DNA of 18,948 bases from an uncultured Faecalibacterium sp. (GTDB lineage: Bacteria; Bacillota; Clostridia; Oscillospirales; Ruminococcaceae), in assembly GCA_900765705.1 (NCBI GenBank), contig CAAFSR010000330.1, forward strand, positions 1-18,948, written 5' to 3'. The notes beneath the pieces were generated by a model that had not been told where the DNA came from, made no database searches, and was given only the letters and a program-made list of their open reading frames with translations. The first letter of the stretch is position 1; each line of letters begins with the position of its first letter. Both the position numbers and the translations under genes were made by a program. Below are positions 14,016-18,948 of this stretch, one piece after another.

Positions 14016-14223
14016 ATGCAATGCGAAAGGATTCCAGATACCGCTCGAAAATCTCGCAGTTGACCAACGCCACCTTGTCGATTTTATAAACAGCCTTGGC
14101 TTCCTTCGCCAACTCCTGAAATTTTGTCAGACCAAGACTGTATTTTTCAGCCCCTTCCTGATAGCGGACAAACTTTTTCGCGTTCATTTTTGTTCTTTCA
14201 ACGTCCTTTCGGGCGTAACCCAT
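14014..14223 (-). CDS. DUF6462-like small DNA-binding protein (copy B)
   Basis: A 69-residue protein whose core, KKFVRYQEGAEKYSLGLTKF..AVYKIDKVALVNCEIFERYL, has the form of the DUF6462/excisionase-like winged helix: a helix-turn-helix (YSLGLTKFQELAKEA) followed by a strand and the closing helix. A paralogue lies at 16137-16403. The ATG at 14223 has GGAGG 8 nt upstream; an in-frame extension upstream is not needed. It starts 18 bp after the primase stop and is the last gene of the leftward replication operon. It may act as recombination directionality factor or operon regulator. The family name is from resemblance and is moderately sure; the function is not known. Confidence 0.65.
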   Translation of the reverse strand: MGYARKDVERTKMNAKKFVRYQEGAEKYSLGLTKFQELAKEAKAVYKIDKVALVNCEIFERYLESFRIA

Positions 14224-14241
14224 AAGCAAAACCTCCATGTT

Positions 14242-15696
14242 TTATTTTTGATGTAAGTTCAAAATTGCCTGCTCACTCTGCTCATCCTGCACCTTTTGCG
14301 CACTGTGAGCAGGCTGAGCAGGTTTTTTCAAGTTGATTCTTATTTTTTTATCCCACGGACTGGGAACATCAACGGGTAAAAACAGGTCAACATCTACATT
14401 GTGAAAGCCCCGATTTGTGCCAATGCACTTATCATCATAGACGATGCCCAGACTTTTCTGATTATCTTTTAGATGGTGGATAAAGGTTGATGCTGCCAGC
14501 GGCTTTTCCAGATTGTCCAGACACCAGCGTTCATAGACTTTATAGAAATCCGTAGATTTGCACTTGGCCCCCTGCCGAATTTCAAAGTAGCCCTCAGATT
14601 TGAGAAAGCCCAGGATATTGTTGCCCTGCTCCATCGCTTCTTTCAGATTCGCGGCGGTGCGTTCGCTGATGGTAAATTGGTAATTGTTTTGAATCAGCCG
14701 ATGAAGCCCCTCCAATGCCCAAAGCAGGATACCCTCTTTTTCACCCCGCATCTTGTCAATGAGGAAAGGATCATCCACCCGGCCAACAGGTTTTTCCTTA
14801 GTGGTGAGCAACAGCTGGCGGCGATAGAAACCGTTGGACTTGTCATAGAGTGCGTGTAAGCTGCCATTCCCGAAGCAGGCAAACCGAACATACAGCGTCC
14901 CCTGCACACTCTGCTGGCCCTTGCGCTCAATATCGATTTTATCTTCCAGTGTAACAAGAGTCTTGATGTTGTTGGTCTGCGGCAGGGCCTCGGTTTTCAT
15001 GTCATCGTCTACCAGAAGCAGTTTGTACTCCAAGTCTGCACGAGCAAAGCGGTTGGTTTCTACCTTTTGCAGACTGCCCGTGTACATACTGTTGCCGAAC
15101 AATTCTCGCAGAATCAGCCCGATTCTGGATTTTCCCTCACCGCCCTTGCCGACCATCAGCAGCATTTTCTGCGCTTTGGTAACAGGCAGCAGGCAATAGC
15201 CAATGTATTCTTGTAAGGCCGGAATATCTTCTTCGTATAGCAGTTCGTTCAAGAATTGCAGCCAGCGTGTCGGTGCTGGTGCTTCTGGCACATAGGCGAT
15301 GGGCAATCGGTTCATGCAGTATTCTTTTTCAGGGGTAAAGTGACCGTCCACAAAGTATGTGCCGTTTCGGACATGGATGCGGTCTGTCTGAATCTCCGGC
15401 GGCTCGGATGCGCAGGCCAACTTGATAGCCTGCATGATATGTTCAATGCGCCGCGCTACGCTGGTGGTTGCATAATAGCGAATCTGCTCATAGATTTCCT
15501 TTTTCAGTGGAGCTTCATCTTCCACCATGCCATCCACGGTGAACAGTCTGCCTTGAAAGCAGCGCATGGGGTGCTGGCTCAAAAAGTAATCTGCAAACAA
15601 CGGTTCGATGATTTTTCCGTTGTCGCCCACCCAGTTTCGGGCGGGTGCGCTATGCTGCTTCTTCGGTTTCTTTGCATCGTTCGATTGCTTTTCCAA
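14242..15696 (-). CDS. P4-family primase / D5-like SF3 helicase of element 1
   Basis: A 484-residue replication protein. The centre is an SF3/D5-type helicase: Walker A GKGGEGKS (183-190), Walker B LLLVDDD (227-233), motif C FACFGN (272-277) and the Arg-finger region FYRRQLLL (290-297). A D5_N-like region precedes it (about 60-170), and the C-terminal part (about 360-430) looks like the winged helix that ends P4-type proteins. It would open and prime the excised element's origin and allow self-replication. A Toprim/AEP catalytic primase domain is not evident, so it may act as helicase only. The start is a TTG at 15696, preceded by AGGAAG 9 nt away, and overlaps the upstream frame by 47 bp, suggesting coupled translation. 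Confidence 0.85.
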   Translation of the reverse strand: MEKQSNDAKKPKKQHSAPARNWVGDNGKIIEPLFADYFLSQHPMRCFQGRLFTVDGMVEDEAPLKKEIYEQIRYYATTSVARRIEHIMQAIKLACASEPPEIQTDRIHVRNGTYFVDGHFTPEKEYCMNRLPIAYVPEAPAPTRWLQFLNELLYEEDIPALQEYIGYCLLPVTKAQKMLLMVGKGGEGKSRIGLILRELFGNSMYTGSLQKVETNRFARADLEYKLLLVDDDMKTEALPQTNNIKTLVTLEDKIDIERKGQQSVQGTLYVRFACFGNGSLHALYDKSNGFYRRQLLLTTKEKPVGRVDDPFLIDKMRGEKEGILLWALEGLHRLIQNNYQFTISERTAANLKEAMEQGNNILGFLKSEGYFEIRQGAKCKSTDFYKVYERWCLDNLEKPLAASTFIHHLKDNQKSLGIVYDDKCIGTNRGFHNVDVDLFLPVDVPSPWDKKIRINLKKPAQPAHSAQKVQDEQSEQAILNLHQK

Positions 15697-16141
15697 GAGC
15701 GGTCACTTCCTTTCCGTTCAATAGTTGTTGCTCTTCATTTGGACTTCCCTGCAAAAGAATATCCAGCAGATAGGTAGATGCCCCAAGATAGTATGCAAGC
15801 ATCTGCTGTTCAGCTTCACTCAAATTGGCTTCCGTGGGCAGTTCAGCGCTCCCAAACAGTTTTTGAGCCAGTTCTCTGCTTTCGCGCTCGTAGGAAAAGA
15901 TGCCCAGCCCTTGCAGCTCCGAATCCACATACTCCCAGTTCAGGGTTCCACCAAGTTTTTGGTTCATGATGTAAATATCTGCCAGTGTGCGCACGCCCGT
16001 GCCGCTACTGCTGTAATGCTTATAGGCGTGGGAGAGGACAAACACATAGAAATCTTCCGGTGTGAAATGGAACCGATACGGAACTTCTGCATCCGGGAGC
16101 AATCGCTGTTTTACGTCAGCATCCAGATATTTCCGCTCATT
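15650..16141 (-). pseudogene. Nucleotidyltransferase-family C-terminal fragment (NTP_transf_5-like), fused to a short unknown tail
   Basis: This open frame reads NERKYLDADVKQRLLP, then HFTPEDFYVFVLSHAYKHYSSSGTGVRTLADIYIM and NWEYVDSELQGLGI, the typical C-terminal half of NTP_transf_5-type nucleotidyltransferases (full proteins are about 350 residues). The N-terminal half with the catalytic G-S and D-x-D residues is missing. Similarity stops at about GASTY; the last ~40 residues (LLDILLQGSPNEEQQLLNGK...) do not fit the family. No ATG or ribosome site starts the frame: it simply continues in the +1 frame from the end of the DUF6462-like gene, overlapping its TGA. It therefore looks like a gene fragment inserted between element genes, leaving the primase start overlapped at its end. 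Confidence 0.65.
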
Positions 16142-16403
16142 CGTCCCCGACCTCCTCGACGGCCACTTTTCTGGCAGGTTCATGGAAGCGTTCCAAGTAG
16201 GCATCAAAAATCTCCCGGTTGATAAGTACAGTGCTATCGAAGCGGTAAATGGCCCCGGCATCGCTAGCGAGCTCCAGCAACTTCTTATGGGACAGGCTGT
16301 ACACAATTTCCGCCTGCTGGTAGCGCAGGAACTGGCGGCGCAGTTTGCGAAGCTGGTCGGGAATTTCTTTCATGGGTTTGATGGGCTTGTAGTCGGTTTT
16401 CAT
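16137..16403 (-). CDS. DUF6462-like small DNA-binding protein (copy A)
   Basis: An 88-residue protein, MKTDYKPIKPMKEIPDQLR followed by the core RRQFLRYQQAEIVYSLSHKK..AIYRFDSTVLINREIFDAYL. This matches copy B at 14014-14223 position by position (RYQ..YSL..K..EL, A-Y-D, INREIF/VNCEIF), so the two are paralogues inside one element. The fold is likely an excisionase-like winged helix. The ATG at 16403 has GGAGGA 7 nt upstream, which clearly decides the start over the in-frame upstream codons. It is the first gene of the leftward operon. Its stop codon overlaps the nucleotidyltransferase fragment. Function not known; regulation or excision is plausible. Confidence 0.7.
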   Translation of the reverse strand: MKTDYKPIKPMKEIPDQLRKLRRQFLRYQQAEIVYSLSHKKLLELASDAGAIYRFDSTVLINREIFDAYLERFHEPARKVAVEEVGDE

Positions 16404-16462
16404 AATTTTATCCTCCGTGTTTTGTGCCTGTTTAACAGAAGCTGAACGCAGAAGCAAACAAA

Positions 16463-16498
16463 AAGAGCACTTCTCAGATGATTCCAAGAAGTGCTCTT
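16463..16498 (-). terminator. Terminator facing element 2 at the right end of element 1
   Basis: AAGAGCACTTCT (16463-16474) and AGAAGTGCTCTT (16487-16498) form a perfect 12-bp stem. On the minus strand TTTGTTTG follows the stem. It would stop transcripts coming leftward from element 2 before the DUF6462 copy A gene. Its inner ACTTCT/AGAAGT arms match those of the terminator at 11125. Confidence 0.75.
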
Positions 16499-16668
16499 AC
16501 AGCTTTGTTCAAGCCTTGTGCGTTTTTATCTGAAATCCGTCACGCTTCATAACGGGACGTGATTCTTCAGGATTTTGCTGTCAAATTGATGTCAAAACAC
16601 GGTTGACACAGCTTTAATAGACAACACATGGCGAAAATCTTTCGTTGATACGCGCTATATGTCGCAGA

Positions 16669-16812
16669 TTACTGATCGATGGGCTTCATCGTGGGGACAG
16701 GTCAAGGAGCACGCACGAAAGGCTTTATATTCCATTATAAGCCTACTCATGCGGCTTCCTTTTTCCCGTTCCCGTACGTCACCCTACGCAACTCTCCACA
16801 ACTTACCGGCAA
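16669..16812. repeat. Element-end direct repeat, right copy (attachment region between elements)
   Basis: Second copy of the sequence at 11187-11330, same orientation, offset 5,482 bp. From 16682 to about 16765 it differs from the left copy at a single base. It precedes the integrase of element 2 exactly as the left copy precedes int1. It marks the join of two tandem elements. Confidence 0.75.
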
Positions 16813-16865
16813 TTTGGTGTAAAAGTGGTGTAGTAGTTGGTGTAGTAGAGTAGTTGGTGTAGTAG
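16813..16865. repeat. Integrase arm-type repeat array, element 2
   Basis: Four GGTGTA units: the same TTTGGTGTAAAAGTGGTGTAG start as in element 1, plus one extra 17-bp tandem copy (TAGTTGGTGTAGTAGAG type). The extra unit explains why the two integrase stops are 5,499 bp apart while the repeats are 5,482 bp apart. Confidence 0.6.
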
Positions 16866-16868
16866 ATT

Positions 16869-18101
16869 TCAGACCGAAATGCCCAGTTTGCCGTTCAGAT
16901 TTGCAAAGGAATGGGCTTTGGCTTCCTTGGTGGCTTCCGCATAAATCTCCATCGTAGTGCTGATGTCCTTGTGTCCCATGATGTCCTGAATGATCTTCAG
17001 GTTGGTTTCATTTTCACACAGCCGGGTGCAGAACGTGTGCCGGAGATTATGGCAGGAGAAGGGCGGCAACAGCTGCGGCTCCCGTTTTTCCTTTTCGGCC
17101 TTTTCCAGTTCGGCTTCGTTGTATGCCACGCTGATGCGCTTGATGGCGCGGTTGACCGTCTGCGGATTCTGCGGCTGGCCGAAGCGGTTCAGGAATACGA
17201 AGTCTGAGATTCCGTCGATCTCGTATTCGCACACCAATTCCAGTTCCTGCTGGTTGGCGCGTTCCTGCTCCAATGCCTTCCGCACTTCGGGCAAGATCGG
17301 AATTGCCCGCTTGCCTGCGGCAGTCTTGGGTGTGGACATGGTGAAATAGCAGCCGCCCACCTCGTGGTCATGGTACACCAGATTGTGCTGGATGGTGATA
17401 AACCCACTCTCGAAGTCAATGTCGCTCCAGCACATCCCAACCGTTTCCGAGATGCGGCATCCGGTGCCCAGCATAAAGGTGAATATCGGGAGCCAGTGCT
17501 GGAACTTCGGCGTTTTCTTGATGAAATTCAGAAATGCCTGCTGCTGGGGCAAGGTCAGAGCGTGGCGTTTGGGCGTTTCGTACTGGTGGGCGGCTTTAAT
17601 GGCCGTCAGGACACCATCCGTGGGATTTACACGGATGTACTCATCGTCCACCGCCACCGCAAAGACCTGATGGAGAACATTCTGGATGGTTTCCAGCGTG
17701 TTCAGTGCCATCTTGCCATTGCGAACGATGCCATTGTAGTAGCTGCGGATATCCGACTTGCGAATATCCTTGAGCTTCATCCTGCCGATCTCATCCCGAA
17801 CGAACCGATTGTACATATAAACGTAATTGGCGAAGGTATGCTCTTTCAAGCCCACCTTGTTTTTACGCCACAGTTCAAACAGGTCGTTCAGGGTCAAATT
17901 GCACTCCGGCATACGGATGCCCTCTGCCAAGTCATGCTGGATTTTTTCTTCCTTTTCCCGCAGCCCCTCCAAGGTTGCATCATAGATGGTATGGCGTTTT
18001 CCGTTTTTCGCAGTCCAACGGTACATATACAGCCCGTCGCTCTTGCGGTAAACCTCGCCATCCTTCAAAACACGGCCTTTATTATCTTTACGTCTTTGCA
18101 T
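16869..18101 (-). CDS. int: Tyrosine recombinase / integrase of element 2 (Tn916-like)
   Basis: A 410-residue integrase, paralogous to the one at 11370-12608. An N-terminal arm-binding domain (about 1-65) is followed by a core-binding domain (about 70-155) and the catalytic domain with Arg216 (GTGCRISETVGMCW), HNLRHTFC, GHKD and the nucleophile Tyr387 (EIYAEAT). I prefer the ATG at 18101 because AAAGGAGAG lies just upstream; a frame 6 codons longer would start inside that ribosome site. The excisionase gene lies about 100 bp upstream in the same direction, the xis-int order of Tn916, with a hairpin between. Its last ~60 residues are nearly identical to int1. Confidence 0.95.
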   Translation of the reverse strand: MQRRKDNKGRVLKDGEVYRKSDGLYMYRWTAKNGKRHTIYDATLEGLREKEEKIQHDLAEGIRMPECNLTLNDLFELWRKNKVGLKEHTFANYVYMYNRFVRDEIGRMKLKDIRKSDIRSYYNGIVRNGKMALNTLETIQNVLHQVFAVAVDDEYIRVNPTDGVLTAIKAAHQYETPKRHALTLPQQQAFLNFIKKTPKFQHWLPIFTFMLGTGCRISETVGMCWSDIDFESGFITIQHNLVYHDHEVGGCYFTMSTPKTAAGKRAIPILPEVRKALEQERANQQELELVCEYEIDGISDFVFLNRFGQPQNPQTVNRAIKRISVAYNEAELEKAEKEKREPQLLPPFSCHNLRHTFCTRLCENETNLKIIQDIMGHKDISTTMEIYAEATKEAKAHSFANLNGKLGISV

Positions 18102-18137
18102 ATAAACTCTCCTTTTCATTCACAGAATGTTGAAAAG

Positions 18138-18174
18138 GAGCCTTACGCCATGAGTATACCATGACGCAAGACTC
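18138..18174 (-). terminator. Hairpin between xis and int2 (attenuator-like)
   Basis: GAG-CCTTACGCCATG and CATGACGCAAG-ACTC form a near-perfect inverted repeat (9 of 11 in the inner arms, with the two mismatches being G-U pairs in the minus-strand RNA). The minus strand continues with CCTTTTC. It may attenuate transcription from xis into int2 or serve as a protein-binding site. Confidence 0.45.
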
Positions 18175-18208
18175 CCTGCAACATCAAACAGTCAATTTTT
18201 GAACCGCA

Positions 18209-18496
18209 TCAGATCGAGAATGCCTTGTCCAGATATTCGTCCAGCTTACGGCGTTTGATCAGCCGTTTGGTTCCGTTCCAAAGGACGAACTTGCATTCAT
18301 CGCTATCGGTCATTGACCGCAGTTTATTGATACCGATCCCGGAGTAAGCCGCCGCTTCCTCCAAGGTCAGATTACTCTTTTGCCAAATCGGAACTTGTCG
18401 GGACTTAGTCCCTCCATCTTGCTGACGCAAGACCGTTCCGTTGCTTAAAGTCCCCACTGGGGACTTCATTGCTTCGCAAACGCAAACTTCTTTCAC
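18209..18496 (-). CDS. xis: Tn916-type excisionase (Xis)
   Basis: The C-terminal 60 residues, VPIWQKSNLTLEEAAAYSG..GINKLRSMTDS..FVLWNGTKRLIKRRKLDEYLDKAF, follow the Tn916 Xis pattern almost segment by segment (I-P-I-W, L-T-x-E-E-A, I-G-x-N-K-L, the wing with N/G-x-x-R, I-K-R). Xis is a small winged-helix protein that directs the integrase toward excision. Tn916 Xis has 67 residues; this frame has an N-terminal extension of about 30. I chose the GTG at 18496, with GGAGG 5 nt upstream, but a TTG at 18508 or an internal ATG at 18469 are also possible. The DNA of the extension holds two palindromes, so it may be regulatory rather than coding. It is followed by the integrase gene. Confidence 0.85.
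   Translation of the reverse strand: MKEVCVCEAMKSPVGTLSNGTVLRQQDGGTKSRQVPIWQKSNLTLEEAAAYSGIGINKLRSMTDSDECKFVLWNGTKRLIKRRKLDEYLDKAFSI
18400..18466. promoter_or_regulatory. Two related palindromes in the 5' part of xis
   Basis: GGGACTTAGTCCC (18400-18412) and AAGTCCCCACTGGGGACTT (18448-18466) are perfect palindromes that share the AGTCCC/GGGACT half-sites. Their centres are 51 bp apart, close to five helical turns. They may be operators or a regulatory RNA structure controlling xis. Confidence 0.4.
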
Positions 18497-18573
18497 TTGC
18501 ACCTCCAATTCCTTGTAACCGGGTGCCGGGGCAGAAAGTGCCAGCTTTCTGCTCCGAACTCTCCCGATGAGGT

Positions 18574-18948
18574 TCAGATTTCCGAGTGCCCCTCCTGTGT
18601 GCGGGGTTGTGTCGTTGGTTTGTTTTGTGCCTGTTCTGCCTGCAAACGGCTCAACAGTTGCAGAACGGAATCCCGTGCTTTCTCCTTGACCTGCTCCTTG
18701 CCTTTCTGCCGGACTTCCGGCTTCAGGAGCTTCTCCTGCAAGCGGGCAGCGGTGGTCTGCATGGTCTTGAGGAACTTGTCCAGCACGCTATCCAGATGTT
18801 TTGCGGTGTACTCCCGTGTGGCCTTGGGAGCCTTGCGCTCCGGCGATAGCACCCACCGTTTCGTGTCCTCGATCATCCGCATATCTTCCTTCCGGGTCTC
18901 GGTGCGCACCACATCGGTCACGACCTCCACCGCCTTGTCGTAGGCCGC
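18574..18948 (-). CDS. C-terminal part of a large charged protein, possibly a mobilization relaxase (partial)
   Basis: The frame is open from the right edge of the window to a stop at 18574, giving at least 124 residues (AAYDKAVEVVTDVVRTETRK..). It is helical and strongly charged, rich in Lys, Glu, Gln and Arg (RLQEKLLKPEVRQKGKEQVKEKAR), with a low-complexity end (QNKPTTQPRTQEGHSE). I do not recognise a catalytic motif. Its position upstream of xis and int in a mobile element and the coiled-coil-like tail are as seen in Mob/Pre-type relaxases, but this is only a guess from context. The start lies outside the window. Confidence 0.5.
   Translation of the reverse strand, partial: AAYDKAVEVVTDVVRTETRKEDMRMIEDTKRWVLSPERKAPKATREYTAKHLDSVLDKFLKTMQTTAARLQEKLLKPEVRQKGKEQVKEKARDSVLQLLSRLQAEQAQNKPTTQPRTQEGHSEI

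Larger units (their letters stand above)
11187..16668. mobile_element. Integrated element 1 (~5.48 kb): integrase, RHH protein, AbiF, DUF6462, primase-helicase
   Basis: The region is bounded by the direct repeats starting at 11187 and 16669 (offset 5,482 bp). It carries a tyrosine integrase at its left end, a P4-type primase-helicase, small DNA-binding proteins and one phage-defence gene. I see no relaxase, coupling protein, capsid or terminase gene. It therefore resembles a phage-satellite-like or cis-mobilizable element rather than a complete integrative conjugative element. Exact ends are inferred from the repeat. Confidence 0.7.
16404..16868. other. Gene-free junction between elements 1 and 2
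   Basis: This 465-bp stretch holds a terminator (16463-16498), about 170 bp with no recognised feature apart from several TTGACA-like hexamers without matching -10 boxes, the element-end repeat (16669-16812) and the arm-type repeats (16813-16865). No credible gene is seen. Confidence 0.7.
16669..18948. mobile_element. Integrated element 2 (partial, runs off the window)
   Basis: It starts with the shared end repeat and arm sites, then integrase, a Tn916-type excisionase and the C-terminus of a large charged protein that continues past the edge. Genes differ from element 1 beyond the integrase, so it is a related but distinct element integrated at the same site. Confidence 0.7.

Overview
The window looks like a chromosomal segment of a GC-rich gut clostridium of the Oscillospiraceae, most like Faecalibacterium. 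This is inferred from the gene set (tepA next to ftsK/spoIIIE, rex, tdk, CUT1 sugar transporters with SRRDFLK-type lipoprotein signals, Tn916-like integrases), strong GGAGG ribosome binding sites and codon use. No 16S gene is present, so the genus is not proven.

Positions 1-2896 are core genome. On the minus strand are the N-terminal part of an FtsK/SpoIIIE DNA translocase and, upstream of it, a TepA-like Clp-family protease. Divergent from them on the plus strand are the redox regulator rex and an E. coli-type thymidine kinase. The rex leader carries an 18-bp near-palindrome that resembles a Rex operator.

Positions 2897-10643 form a pectin-oligosaccharide locus. It holds a lipoprotein solute-binding protein and two CUT1 permeases (no ATPase in the window), a convergent AraC-family regulator, and, divergent from that regulator, a cytoplasmic GH28 polygalacturonase-like enzyme followed 3 nt later by a GH105 unsaturated uronyl hydrolase. 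The likely scheme is that oligogalacturonides or rhamnogalacturonan fragments are imported and cut to monomers inside the cell under AraC control. The 430-bp promoter region before the binding protein holds three copies of GTATACAA and two copies of TGATATATCA, which look like operators. A 129-bp MITE-like palindromic repeat lies between the permease operon and araC.

Positions 10645-11170 are a scar: a broken linear-amide C-N hydrolase (choloylglycine hydrolase / penicillin V acylase family) cut at both ends, then a degenerate integrase-arm-like repeat and a terminator.

Positions 11187-18948 hold two related integrated elements in tandem. Element 1 is about 5.48 kb. It has a Tn916-like tyrosine integrase, a ribbon-helix-helix protein, an AbiF/Abi_2 HEPN defence gene with a structured leader RNA, two DUF6462-like DNA-binding paralogues, a P4-type primase-helicase and a fragment of a nucleotidyltransferase. 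I see no relaxase, capsid or conjugation gene in it, so it resembles a minimal satellite or cis-mobilizable element. Element 2 begins with the same ~80-bp end sequence, arm-type repeats and a paralogous integrase. It continues past the window with a Tn916-type excisionase and the C-terminal part of a large charged protein, possibly a relaxase. The most interesting object is the Abi_2/AbiF gene with its leader hairpin inside this very small element.
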